51,555 bases of DNA from Planctomycetaceae bacterium. GTDB lineage: Bacteria; Planctomycetota; Planctomycetia; Pirellulales; Pirellulaceae. The notes under the pieces were generated by a model. It saw only the letters and a program-made list of their open reading frames with translations. It had not been told where the DNA came from and did not search any database. The DNA is taken from positions 1 through 51,555 of the forward strand of contig PBOG01000148.1 in the NCBI GenBank assembly GCA_002724245.1, read 5' to 3'. How positions within the stretch are numbered: position 1 is the stretch's first letter; the number at the start of each line of letters is the position of its first letter. Of this stretch, positions 18,776 through 27,375 are shown one piece after another. Made by a program: the position numbers and the translations under genes.

Positions 18776-20209
18776 TCAAGTCAAACCGGGAATGGGATCC
18801 GCTTCAAAAACCCGGTAGGGGCGATCGTCGACATCGCGCCAGTGCGCGTTTCGTGGAATCCCTAATGTTTCGTAAATCGTGGCCGCCAGATGCTGTGGTG
18901 TCACTGGCTGGTCGGTAGGGTACGCCCCGATGCGGTCGGTCTTGCCGACCACGCGCCCACCGCGAACACCACCACCGGCAAGTAACACCGACTGGGCCGC
19001 CCCCCAATGGTCACGACCGGGCAGTTTATAGTGCTGCTCGAGTCGAAAAATCTTCGGTGTACGTCCAAATTCACTGCACACGACAACGAGGGTCGTTTCC
19101 AACATCCCGCTCTGGTCCAGATCGTCCAGTAAGGCCGACAAAGCGCGGTCAAAGGGAGGTAATAACTTGTTCTTGAGCAGGGGAAAATTATCTCCGTGCG
19201 TATCCCACGATACCCCACGTCCCAGGTGCGCCTGGACCATTCGAACACCGTTCTCAATTAAACGTTTTGATAATAGCAGTGTCATTCCAAACAGATCGCG
19301 GCCGTAACGATCGCGAACTCGCGGATCGGCATTTCCCACGTCTAAAGCATTGCGAACTTTGCGCGAGGTCAATAACGAGATCGCGTTGGTACGATGACGG
19401 TTGAGGCTCTGGACGCCAGCAAATCGGTCAAGATGACGACGTTCAGATTCAAACTCCAGCAGCAAGTCACGCCGACGGTCAAGCCGATCAATAGTCACAC
19501 CACTGAGAAGTTGAGGGTGCGCTGACTGCCACATCGGAAACAGCGTGTGATCCTGAGTTTCCATGTTCGAGAACATAAAGCAGTCCGGACACGACCCGTA
19601 TTGGTTACATGGCGCAGCGGTTGACAACAGCCACGGATCGTGCCGTTGCCCCATCCGACCGGCCGTTTGGCCGCCACGGACTTGTTTGGCGACATTGATC
19701 AAACGACGTGGCAACATGGCTGCCGCAGGAAGTGGGCTACCGCTGTGCACTTTCGAACCAGCGATGGCAGTCATCGAAGGAAAATCGGTAGCAATGGGCT
19801 GCACGCGACTAAAGGGAGTGGGCAACTCGACTTTGCCGCACAATACATAATGATGCGCCTCGGTGTGGTCGTTCGTCGGATGGCCCAACGACCGAACCAG
19901 TGACCAGCGATCGCTACGTACTGCCAGTCGAGGAAGATACTCGCAAACCTGAATCTCTGGCGTCTTCGTCGTGATGGTCTGAAATTCACCACGTGTATCG
20001 CTTGGCCCATCCGGCTTTGGATCGAAACTGTCAATGTGCGACAACCCGCCAGGAAGATAAACCAACAAAACCGCGGGGGAGCGTGTTTGCGAATCCTGGC
20101 TTTGCGCCTGTGAGGCGAACTCCGTGACATCTGCGAGCGACAAGCCCAGCAAACCCAGGCTACCAACCTGCAGCGCCTGACGACGCGATGTGTTACGAGA
20201 TGGGGTCAC
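18776..20209 (-). CDS. DUF1501 family exported protein (stand-alone)
   Basis: DUF1501 protein of 477 residues, minus strand. A twin-arginine-type signal is present (TSRRQALQVGSLGLLGLSLAD). Family motifs are LPGGLSHIDSFDPKP, RMVQAHLGRGVSWDTHGDN, SEFGRTPKIF and GRDHWGAAQSVLLAGGG. No PSD1/PSCyt1 gene adjoins it; the upstream neighbour on the same strand, 265 bp away, is a DapA-family gene. It therefore looks like an orphan DUF1501 that must work with a partner encoded elsewhere or alone. Confidence 0.9.
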   Translation of the reverse strand: MTPSRNTSRRQALQVGSLGLLGLSLADVTEFASQAQSQDSQTRSPAVLLVYLPGGLSHIDSFDPKPDGPSDTRGEFQTITTKTPEIQVCEYLPRLAVRSDRWSLVRSLGHPTNDHTEAHHYVLCGKVELPTPFSRVQPIATDFPSMTAIAGSKVHSGSPLPAAAMLPRRLINVAKQVRGGQTAGRMGQRHDPWLLSTAAPCNQYGSCPDCFMFSNMETQDHTLFPMWQSAHPQLLSGVTIDRLDRRRDLLLEFESERRHLDRFAGVQSLNRHRTNAISLLTSRKVRNALDVGNADPRVRDRYGRDLFGMTLLLSKRLIENGVRMVQAHLGRGVSWDTHGDNFPLLKNKLLPPFDRALSALLDDLDQSGMLETTLVVVCSEFGRTPKIFRLEQHYKLPGRDHWGAAQSVLLAGGGVRGGRVVGKTDRIGAYPTDQPVTPQHLAATIYETLGIPRNAHWRDVDDRPYRVFEADPIPGLT

Positions 20210-20474
20210 TTTGTGTCACATCATCTGCGCGTCGCAAATCACCCGTACTCAACCAGGCAGGTGAGATGCGTCGCTGGCACCAGGAAAACGCGGGCACAAC
20301 ACGGGAGCATAAGGATTATAACAAACGCGTATCAACCATGATTATTGCCATCGCCGGGAAGAGGCAGGTAGCAACAACACTAAAACAGATTGCCAGGAGC
20401 AACGCCAGACAAGGCATCGGTCGACGTAAACCGATGTGTTCATAGCAACTTGATTCTGTTGGGGTGTACGACAG

Positions 20475-21389
20475 TTACTCAAACTCCGGCAAGAATTCCC
20501 GAACCGCTTCGAACGCATCGTCAAGCTGGCTGTCGGCCATGGAACTCTTGGGGGGGGCAACCCATTTTTGCATCAAGCCAAGTTTGCTGAGGATGCCTTT
20601 ACCGGCCGCCGGCAGGAACTCGTGCAGAGGAAAGAACGCAGCAAACAAGGCATTGGCCTGCCGTTGCGCCGCGAAACCGGCCTGGTAATCTTCCGATTTC
20701 CAGGCATCATAGATTCGCACAGGCAACTGGGGAGCAACATTACTCAATAATCCAGTCGTCGCACAAACCCCTGCATCCAGCAGATGCAGAAAACAGGTGT
20801 CGCCACCGACGATGACCCGAAAGTCCGCATCCGAACCAATTGCGGCGAGGTAAGAGAGCGTGTTGGCCGGACTGCCGGAGCTATCCTTGGTCCCCTCCAC
20901 ACCCACATCCCGCAGTCGCGGCAGCGTGGCAGCAGCCACCGTAACCTTGGTCATCGAGGGAATGTTGTAGAGCAACACAGGGAGCGGAGACGCGTCTACC
21001 AGTTCTGCGAAATAACCTACGACCTCGTCCTGGGTCATAGGAAAGTAGAATGGCGGATTGACCAGTAAACCGTCGGCGCCCCAATCCGCAGCAGCCTTAG
21101 CTTGCGCATGAGTGCGCCGGACATTGGGCTGTCCGCAACCGACAATAACCGGCACCTGACCGTCCACTTCTTCCACCACCGCCCGCACCGCGACTTCACG
21201 TTGATCATCGTCGATCTGGGCAAACTCACCGGACGTACCCACAACCACGACGCCGCGGCAACCATTGTCAAGCAATCGACGTGTAATCCGGCGCAACGCC
21301 TCACGGTCTACCAGGAAGTGATCATCCAACGCCGTCATTACTGCGGGAATATTTCCGCACAAACGCTCCTGAAAGGGGGTCATCGACAA
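20475..21389 (-). CDS. dihydrodipicolinate synthase / N-acetylneuraminate lyase family protein
   Basis: Class I aldolase of the DapA superfamily, cytoplasmic, 304 residues. The family signature GTSGE is at 51-55, the Tyr of the proton relay in LLYNIP at 141, and the Schiff-base lysine in GTKDSSG at 168. These establish a functional pyruvate-type aldolase barrel but not the substrate. Members include DapA, sialic acid lyase, 2-keto-3-deoxygluconate aldolase and related sugar-acid enzymes. The exported-catabolism setting and lack of other lysine genes favour a sugar-acid role over lysine synthesis; this is inference. An in-frame ATG at 21383 is an alternative start. Confidence 0.9.
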   Translation of the reverse strand: MSMTPFQERLCGNIPAVMTALDDHFLVDREALRRITRRLLDNGCRGVVVVGTSGEFAQIDDDQREVAVRAVVEEVDGQVPVIVGCGQPNVRRTHAQAKAAADWGADGLLVNPPFYFPMTQDEVVGYFAELVDASPLPVLLYNIPSMTKVTVAAATLPRLRDVGVEGTKDSSGSPANTLSYLAAIGSDADFRVIVGGDTCFLHLLDAGVCATTGLLSNVAPQLPVRIYDAWKSEDYQAGFAAQRQANALFAAFFPLHEFLPAAGKGILSKLGLMQKWVAPPKSSMADSQLDDAFEAVREFLPEFE

Positions 21390-21850
21390 TTCCTCCGCAG
21401 TCTTGGTTTCGGTCGAGTATCGCGATTGCGTCGATTTCAGTAACTCGTACCTTAGATGTTACTGTCACACAGACGGTTTCGCGACGGTACGGCGGGGGTA
21501 AAACGCCCACTGTCAGCAGTACGACAGGGGATCGTAACCCACCTCCCACCAGCTCCGGTCCAGAGACAGCAGGCCACAGGTCTCTGAATGCAAACAAACC
21601 CCAAGAACCGCTGCCGGTGAGAATTGTCATCCTCGGGCCCCACGTGCGCCGCCGCTGACAGGACCACATCTGGCAAGCCTGTCTGGGGCGACGGCGGCAG
21701 ACACGTCAAGAAACAGGCGTCCCTCCCTCAACGCGTCTCTGACCCGGTCTCGCAGGTGTGTAAATTTCGTCAGATTTTACATACCCGGAATGGTCTTAAC
21801 GGGCTCTATATTGAAAGGGCATTTGGATACGCACACGGAAAGGTCAATCG
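21390..21850. other. divergent intergenic region, no gene seen
   Basis: 461 bp between the DapA-family gene (minus) and the LRR lipoprotein gene (plus), so it should hold promoters for both. Several short frames cross it without recognisable products. An imperfect AT-rich inverted repeat at 21759-21781, about 70 bp before the LRR gene, is listed separately. Confidence 0.5.
21759..21781. promoter_or_regulatory. AT-rich imperfect inverted repeat (operator-like)
   Basis: TGTAAAT and ATTTTACA form inverted half-sites with one extra base in the right arm, separated by 8 bp, in a region otherwise GC-rich. The position, 70 bp upstream of the LRR lipoprotein ATG, would suit an operator. It could equally be chance; no regulator is encoded nearby. 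Confidence 0.25.
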
Positions 21851-22492
21851 ATGAACCGTTGGGGGAGGTGGATACTAGTGTTGGGTATGTTGGGGTGCGG
21901 GACGCAAGAACACGCGTCAACCGCCGACGAATCTGCGACAACGGCCGCCAACCACCCGCCGGAAAAAGCACTTGAAAAAGAGCCTGCCGCAACGGCAGTG
22001 ACCTCTGCGACACCAACCAATCCTCCATCAAACAGCTCGGTGACTTCCTCTGCACTCATTGCGCTGGAAAACCTGGGCGCTCAAATCACACGCAACCCAC
22101 AAGGCCAGGTCGATCGCGTCGATTTCAAGATTGACAACAATATATCCGACGCTGGTCTGGCACATCTGACCAGTCTGCGCAATCTTCAGCAACTCGGCCT
22201 GGGCCTTACCGCGATCGGCGATGACGGTCTGGCACACGTCTCTGGAATAAACCGTCTACAGGTGCTTGTGCTGACTTCAACCAGAATTACTGACCGTGGC
22301 CTGATCCACCTCGCCGGACTGTCCAGGCTACAGGAACTCTATCTTTCCAACACACAAATTACCGATGCTGGCCTGGAGCACTTTGAGCAACTGAGCGAAC
22401 TGCGAAAACTCCGCATCGACGGTACCCGTGTCACCAAATCGGGCGTCGCGGAACTGCAAAAAGCGCTACCCGATTGCATTATTGTCCACTAA
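21851..22492 (+). CDS. leucine-rich-repeat lipoprotein
   Basis: Predicted cell-envelope lipoprotein of 213 residues. The N-terminus is a lipoprotein signal with MLGC at 13-16 as lipobox, followed by a Thr/Ser/Ala/Pro-rich linker to about residue 70. The rest is four or so 24-residue LRR units of the Asp/Thr-containing type (GLAHLTSLRNLQQLGLGLT; GLIHLAGLSRLQELYLSNT), typical of planctomycete LRR proteins. The start is supported by a purine-rich GGAAAGG 7 bases upstream. A role in protein-protein interaction at the envelope is the family expectation. The partner is unknown. Confidence 0.85.
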   Translation: MNRWGRWILVLGMLGCGTQEHASTADESATTAANHPPEKALEKEPAATAVTSATPTNPPSNSSVTSSALIALENLGAQITRNPQGQVDRVDFKIDNNISDAGLAHLTSLRNLQQLGLGLTAIGDDGLAHVSGINRLQVLVLTSTRITDRGLIHLAGLSRLQELYLSNTQITDAGLEHFEQLSELRKLRIDGTRVTKSGVAELQKALPDCIIVH

Positions 22493-22533
22493 CCGACAAC
22501 CTGGCGCCCAACCCCGCACACCGGCAGGCGGGC

Positions 22534-23385
22534 TCATTGCGGACGGTATTTCCCATCCGGGCACTTGCGGGGAAATCGATACTGCGGATTGGTCAGCATA
22601 CGGAAGAGCAGGGGATCGCCATTTTTCAGCTTTTCCGGCGTGTTCAGCTTCCATTCATGACGAATCTCTTGTTCACGTCCGGGATAATTCTGCGCATCCA
22701 GCAAGGAAGTCAGGCCCCAGTAAAAGTACTCCGTGATCTGGCAACGATAATCACAACTCCGATCGTCATAAGAATACCAGGCCCCCGGTGGATACCTCCG
22801 TGGCACCCGGCGAAAGAAACCGCCCCGCGCTTTGTCCATGGCTGTTGCAATCCGGGTCCCAGGTCGCTCCCCAAACACTTCCGGATACGCCAGAGAGTAG
22901 CCACCGGCAGTTACCAGATGCAGTACTTCTTCCAGAGTCGCGTCGAACTGACCACGCACCGAACCTGCGGGCAAAGTCTCCTCGGCAAATAAACCGATCG
23001 TCACCCTCTCGTTCCAAACACGCGGGGGAATGTAATGGTGAAGATCGATTTTCTCGAATTCCCGGTGCGTACGAAACATGAACACCAGACCTTTCGACTT
23101 CCGGAGCGCGGCGATCACGCGCGCGTTGTCCGGTTTACCATCCGCATCGTTATCCAAATACTGTGCCAGTACTCCTGCCGCGTGCACAAGTTTTGCAGCA
23201 GGAACCTTACTGGTCGCGTAAACCGCCAAACCAAAGACATCAACCTGTCTGTCAAAAACACGCTGAAATCCCTCGGGCCGATCACCTACAGGGCGGATCT
23301 GCAAAGGTGTCGCTGCCAGCACACCACCCTCGCAAGCGATACCAGCCAGCAGTGCGACAAAACAAGATCGGGCGCATCGATTCAT
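22534..23385 (-). CDS. exported protein of unknown function with EExxH-type motif
   Basis: I do not recognise a named family. I start at the ATG at 23385, which gives a signal peptide (CFVALLAGIACEGGVLA); the frame is open further to 23550 without such a feature. Visible features are an Asp-rich, calcium-loop-like segment DNDADGKPDN, a motif DATLEEVLHLVTAGGYS whose EEVLH is reminiscent of zinc-binding helices, and a Cys/aromatic-rich segment YSYDDRSCDYRCQITEYFYW. The conserved Asp, Glu, His and Cys residues suggest a metal-dependent extracellular enzyme, possibly a peptidase; this is inference. The stop lies 41 bp from the end of the convergent LRR gene. Confidence 0.7.
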   Translation of the reverse strand: MNRCARSCFVALLAGIACEGGVLAATPLQIRPVGDRPEGFQRVFDRQVDVFGLAVYATSKVPAAKLVHAAGVLAQYLDNDADGKPDNARVIAALRKSKGLVFMFRTHREFEKIDLHHYIPPRVWNERVTIGLFAEETLPAGSVRGQFDATLEEVLHLVTAGGYSLAYPEVFGERPGTRIATAMDKARGGFFRRVPRRYPPGAWYSYDDRSCDYRCQITEYFYWGLTSLLDAQNYPGREQEIRHEWKLNTPEKLKNGDPLLFRMLTNPQYRFPRKCPDGKYRPQ

Positions 23386-23618
23386 AGATTTCAGACAGAG
23401 TGGAGGGCACGGCGTCAAAGTAACAGGATTCACTGCCGAGACCACCCGGACGCGAGGTCCGTCGCAGACAGTGTCCGGAACGCGAAACGCCAATATAGAC
23501 TCCACGGCCACCACTCGTCCACGCGCCAAAACGGCGCGCCTTTGGTGCACCCGTCCGAGTCGTTCTGGTCACAGTATTATCCTGCTCCAGAAGTCACCTG
23601 GGGCAGAACGATGACCAC

Positions 23619-24050
23619 TCAAAAGTAGTCGTCGGCGAAAAACACCAGCAGTGCGGCAACCGCTTTCTTGCCACCAAAACTACCACAGCAATTGGACGCG
23701 CTGCCCCACGAGGAACCCCGCTTGCGAATCGTACCACTACTTTCAATGCAACCGATCGACGAACCTCCTCTCCGCACCGTTCCATCGTTCTCGACCTTAC
23801 CGACTGAACTGCCTTGCTTGCGGATTGTACCGTCCTGGTCAATCGACCCGACAGAGCTGCCCTGCTTGCGAACGGTGCCGTTGGATTCAAATTTTCCCAC
23901 GGAACGTCCGCGAATCCGAATCGTGCCATCGTCATCAATGCGAGCCCAGCTCGATCCAGATTTGCGTACGATAATTTCCGCCTGTGCTGGTTCCATCTGT
24001 TCGTGGAGCGCCACCATTACCAGCAACAGCGTCAGTATTCGCAACATCAT
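23619..24050 (-). CDS. exported 16-residue tandem-repeat protein (beta-flower-like)
   Basis: Small secreted protein. The ATG at 24050 is chosen over the GTG at 24068 because a GGGAG site lies just upstream of it and a signal peptide follows (LRILTLLLVMVALHEQM, then AQA). The mature part is at least five tandem 16-residue units with the consensus SSVGxIxxDGTIRKQG, after which comes SASNCCGSFGG and a hydrophobic C-terminus. The DGT(I/V)R..GSS(V/I)G pattern resembles what is called the five-fold beta-flower domain in other bacteria, a small closed repeat fold of unknown function; I make that link from memory and moderately. The Cys pair near the C-terminus could form a disulfide. Confidence 0.75.
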   Translation of the reverse strand: MMLRILTLLLVMVALHEQMEPAQAEIIVRKSGSSWARIDDDGTIRIRGRSVGKFESNGTVRKQGSSVGSIDQDGTIRKQGSSVGKVENDGTVRRGGSSIGCIESSGTIRKRGSSWGSASNCCGSFGGKKAVAALLVFFADDYF

Positions 24051-24289
24051 GACTTTTCTCCCGATCACAAGATTGCAGGTCTGCGGTCAACAGGCATACG
24101 AATACGCAAACGGCATGCCATAGAGCGAACGCACAACCGCATACACAGCTTGCATGCGCCCGAGTCATCAAATCGATGCCAGTTGTAATCAGATCGGCGC
24201 ACCCAGACAGTACCAGCCGCCCCTCCACGCAGCACAATGCCCATCAGGCTGCGCCGAACCAAATTCCACCCGCACGATGATCCGGCGGC
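24051..24289. other. intergenic region, no gene seen
   Basis: Between the repeat protein and the decayed glycosidase-like fragment. Short frames on both strands have no recognisable product. It presumably contains the promoter of the repeat protein gene and may include further decayed sequence. Confidence 0.4.
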
Positions 24290-24735
24290 CCTGTCGAACC
24301 TGATTCCATCCACCGGGTCGCGTACAACCTGGCCAGCAGTGAAGAACTGATTGTCCCAATCCAGGCACGCGCCTCGTCGAATCGCGGGAAGGCGGGAACA
24401 GGGGTTGGTTTTACTGCAATGTCATGAACGGGGAACACGGTGCCCCATAACAGGACCGCACACTGAAAATGCGGTCCGCGCTGTACGTACATCCACACAA
24501 TCGTTCCGTCGGTGTGAGCGCAGGCAATGAACCACAGATCTTGATTACCCGTCCGATCAAGATCACTGGCAAGACATTACAACTGAACGTCGACGCCAGT
24601 CGCGGTCGGCGTCGCTATCGACCGAGAACGACAGATTCCAGGTTGCCCGCCCGGACTCCTGCCCAGTTTTGTTGTCCGCGGTCGGCAGGGAAACACGCAT
24701 CAGGAAAAGGACTTCCGGCTGGTCCAAGCTGACAA
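24290..24735 (+). pseudogene. decayed fragment of a GH-like propeller protein (C-terminal part)
   Basis: In one frame the sequence reads GWFYCNVMNGEHGAP, then a TAA at 24448-24450. The same frame then continues with SVGVSAGNEPQILITRPIK and ITGKTLQLNVDASRG. This matches, in order, the end of the propeller and the C-terminal beta domain of the first gene of this window (ELWIYYTGTNRDHDG; LTTPPLRFSGQRLELNVQAN). After DASRG the match shifts one base into another frame (GVAIDRERQIPG against the expected VAVELLDAEGTPLPG). So an in-frame stop and a frameshift are both visible, and there is no start or N-terminal domain. Weak similarity may begin near 24290 in yet another frame (DSIH). The boundaries are approximate. 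Confidence 0.6.
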
Positions 24736-24736
24736 T

Positions 24737-27067
24737 TCACGTACCGGACAGCACTCGTTTTACACTGCGCGCCAGTCGGTCGAACACATCTCCCACGGGG
24801 TGGTCCGTAATCATATAGGTCCACGTGGCAGCAGGACGCAATAGTTGTTCGCGCTGAAGATCCAAACCGGTAGCGGTTACTTCGGCAGCGTTGAACCTGG
24901 CAACGATCGCATCATCGAGACGCTGCAATGTGTCACGATACGCTTTGCTTGCTCGTTGCTGGTACTCGAAATAGGGATCTAACCCACCCAGGCTGAACAG
25001 GTGAATCGCATCGCGGGTCTCCGCCATCAGTTCCAGGTGATCTGCCCAGCATTCGTCAATTTGCCAGAGCGCGATCTGTCGCTCGACACGACGCAAAACG
25101 GAGCTGCCAAATTGCTGCTGCAGCGCAGCGTAACGTCCGGGTACGCGATGCTCCAGAATGTAAACCGTCGCAACATCATCCAGGTAGGCTTGCCGCCGCC
25201 GCATAAGCGTCTGCCGATGCCCCTCGAGCACCTGGGAATATCTCCGCAGTGTGCGACGGATCTCAAAACACTCCCCTTCAATTACCCTTTGTATGTGCGC
25301 CACTTTCTGATCAACTTCTGAATTGGCAAGCGGGGCCGCCGAGTTCCGATCGAGCGGCAATCCACACAATGAGTCCGCGATCCCAAACCGGCACAACAAG
25401 TCATCTTCCAGGCTAACCACAAACCTCGTCTGTCCCGGATCACCTTGCCTCGCCGAGCGGCCGCGCAATTGATTGTCAATACGGCGACTCTCGTGACGAT
25501 TGGTCCCAATCACAAAGAGACCGCCTCGCGTACGGACACGATAATCGTCCGTTTGTGTGTTGCCACCAAGTTTGATGTCGATTCCTCTGCCAGCCATGTT
25601 CGTGGAAATAGTAACCGCGCCAAACTGGCCGGCCGCGGCGATGACATGTGCCTCCTCGTGGTCGTTTCTGGCATTCAACACTCGGCAGGGAATCCCTGCG
25701 GCGTGCAGCTGCTCCAGCAATAACTCAGACTCCTGAACGCTCGCAGTACCGACCAGAACGGGCTGACCAGAATCGTGCTTTTGACGCACCAGCCTCACGA
25801 CTTCGGCAAATTTGGCAGTGCGTGTCGTGAATGTTAAATCGGCCTGATCTTCACGGATACATGGTTCATGTGTGGGCACGACGGTCACTTTGAGGTCGTA
25901 GAATCCGTGAAATTCGTCAGCCGCCTGTTCCGCCGTTCCAGTCATCCCACTTAGCTTGTCGTACAAGTCGACAAAGTGCTGCAGGGTGATCGATCCGAGG
26001 ATTTTCCCTGGCCGCTGAATCGCCAACCGTTCCTTGGCTTCGACGGCCGCATGCAAACCATAAGGCCAACGCCGCTGTGGGGCAGCCCGTCCGGTCAATT
26101 CATCGAGTAGCACCAGACCACCATCACGCACGATATAGTCAACATCCCGCTGTAACAAACACTCCGCGTGCAATGCCTGGTTCAGTCGAGTCAATAGTGC
26201 CAGGCGGCTCTCCTCGTGCAAGTCGCCACATTGAAGCTCCCGCTCCAGGTAATCCAATCCGGCCGAAGTAAAATGTACATTCCGCGCACGCTCGCCAATT
26301 TCATAGTGCGCATGACACTCTAACTCACGGACCAGCTCTGCCAGCACACTCACATCGATTGCCGGCTCGGGAATCTCACCGGCGATCACCAGCGGTACGC
26401 GTGCTTCGTCAATCAGAATCGAATCGGCTTCATCGATGATCGCGAAATGGTGATTTCGATGGACCTGGAGCTCTGGTTCCAGGGCTAGTTGATCGCGCAA
26501 GTAGTCAAAACCGGCTTGCTGGGCCGTCACATAGGTAACATCACAAGCGTAAGCTTCCCTGCGCTCTGCCAGCGACTGCGAGGGCACAACACAAGCCACG
26601 GTCATCCCCAGGAACTCAAAGACGGGACCCATCCATGCCGTATCTCGCTGTGCCAAATAATCGTTGAATGTCAGGATATGAACGCTACGTTCCGCGAGAC
26701 CGTTGAGAACCGCGGGCGCGACGGCGGCCAGTGTCTTTCCTTCGCCAGTTTGCAGCTGTACCACGCGCCCGCGGTGGAGCGCAACGCCAGCAATCAGCTG
26801 CTCGTCATACGGCCGCTGTGACAGAACCCGCTGGGCTACTTCGCGCACCAGAGCAAAAGTCCGTGGCAAACAATTCTCCAGACTAGCACCGGTAATCAGC
26901 TGTTGCCTCACATCGTCGACTGCAGACCGAAGTCGGTCGTCGGTATACCTCGGCAAATCTGTTTCGTGGTGTGCAATTTTCGCCAGCACTCGACGGTAGG
27001 AGCGCAGACTTACTTCGGTGGCACCACCACGCAGTCGTCCGAACGCTTGAGTCAGTTTGCCGAACAT
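24737..27067 (-). CDS. SecA-like preprotein translocase ATPase, short paralogue
   Basis: ATPase of the SecA family, about 776 residues from the ATG at 27067 (MFGKLTQAFG, a SecA-like start; the frame is open to 27094). Motifs are QTGEGKTLA (Walker A), TFNDYLAQRD, GFDYLRDQL, IIDEADSILIDEARVPLVIAG-type Walker B region and TNMAGRGIDIKLGG. These show the two nucleotide-binding folds and the preprotein-binding region are present. It lacks the C-terminal linker and zinc-binding CxCx8CH tail that recruits SecB and lipid, and is shorter than typical housekeeping SecA. I take it as an accessory, SecA2-like paralogue that exports a subset of proteins; a housekeeping secA is presumably elsewhere. Confidence 0.85.
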   Translation of the reverse strand: MFGKLTQAFGRLRGGATEVSLRSYRRVLAKIAHHETDLPRYTDDRLRSAVDDVRQQLITGASLENCLPRTFALVREVAQRVLSQRPYDEQLIAGVALHRGRVVQLQTGEGKTLAAVAPAVLNGLAERSVHILTFNDYLAQRDTAWMGPVFEFLGMTVACVVPSQSLAERREAYACDVTYVTAQQAGFDYLRDQLALEPELQVHRNHHFAIIDEADSILIDEARVPLVIAGEIPEPAIDVSVLAELVRELECHAHYEIGERARNVHFTSAGLDYLERELQCGDLHEESRLALLTRLNQALHAECLLQRDVDYIVRDGGLVLLDELTGRAAPQRRWPYGLHAAVEAKERLAIQRPGKILGSITLQHFVDLYDKLSGMTGTAEQAADEFHGFYDLKVTVVPTHEPCIREDQADLTFTTRTAKFAEVVRLVRQKHDSGQPVLVGTASVQESELLLEQLHAAGIPCRVLNARNDHEEAHVIAAAGQFGAVTISTNMAGRGIDIKLGGNTQTDDYRVRTRGGLFVIGTNRHESRRIDNQLRGRSARQGDPGQTRFVVSLEDDLLCRFGIADSLCGLPLDRNSAAPLANSEVDQKVAHIQRVIEGECFEIRRTLRRYSQVLEGHRQTLMRRRQAYLDDVATVYILEHRVPGRYAALQQQFGSSVLRRVERQIALWQIDECWADHLELMAETRDAIHLFSLGGLDPYFEYQQRASKAYRDTLQRLDDAIVARFNAAEVTATGLDLQREQLLRPAATWTYMITDHPVGDVFDRLARSVKRVLSGT

Positions 27068-27375
27068 GAATCTGGAACTGCCACTACCATCCACAGCGTT
27101 ACCATCCAGTGCGCTGCCACAACCTGAAACACTCCTGCTGGACTATGGGAGGGACGACAACGCGCTACTTCCGTGCCACCATACTACACGGCACTGAATC
27201 CTTTTCTGGCCTGCCGACACGGTCACAACATGGTCTATAATCAAAGATCGTGCTGGGAAATCCAGCCTGCCTCCCGCAGCCGCGGGTTTTCTCTGTTGAT
27301 CGCAATCTGCGCATACCATAGCAAACACTGGCAACAGGCACTGGCCACCACCGGCCGTCTCCACGGAGTAAATCG

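Noticed and set aside
23690-23960. Repeats that could suggest a CRISPR array
   Set aside because: The periodicity is 48 bp and it is coding: it translates to 16-residue units in the exported repeat protein. There are no unique spacers.
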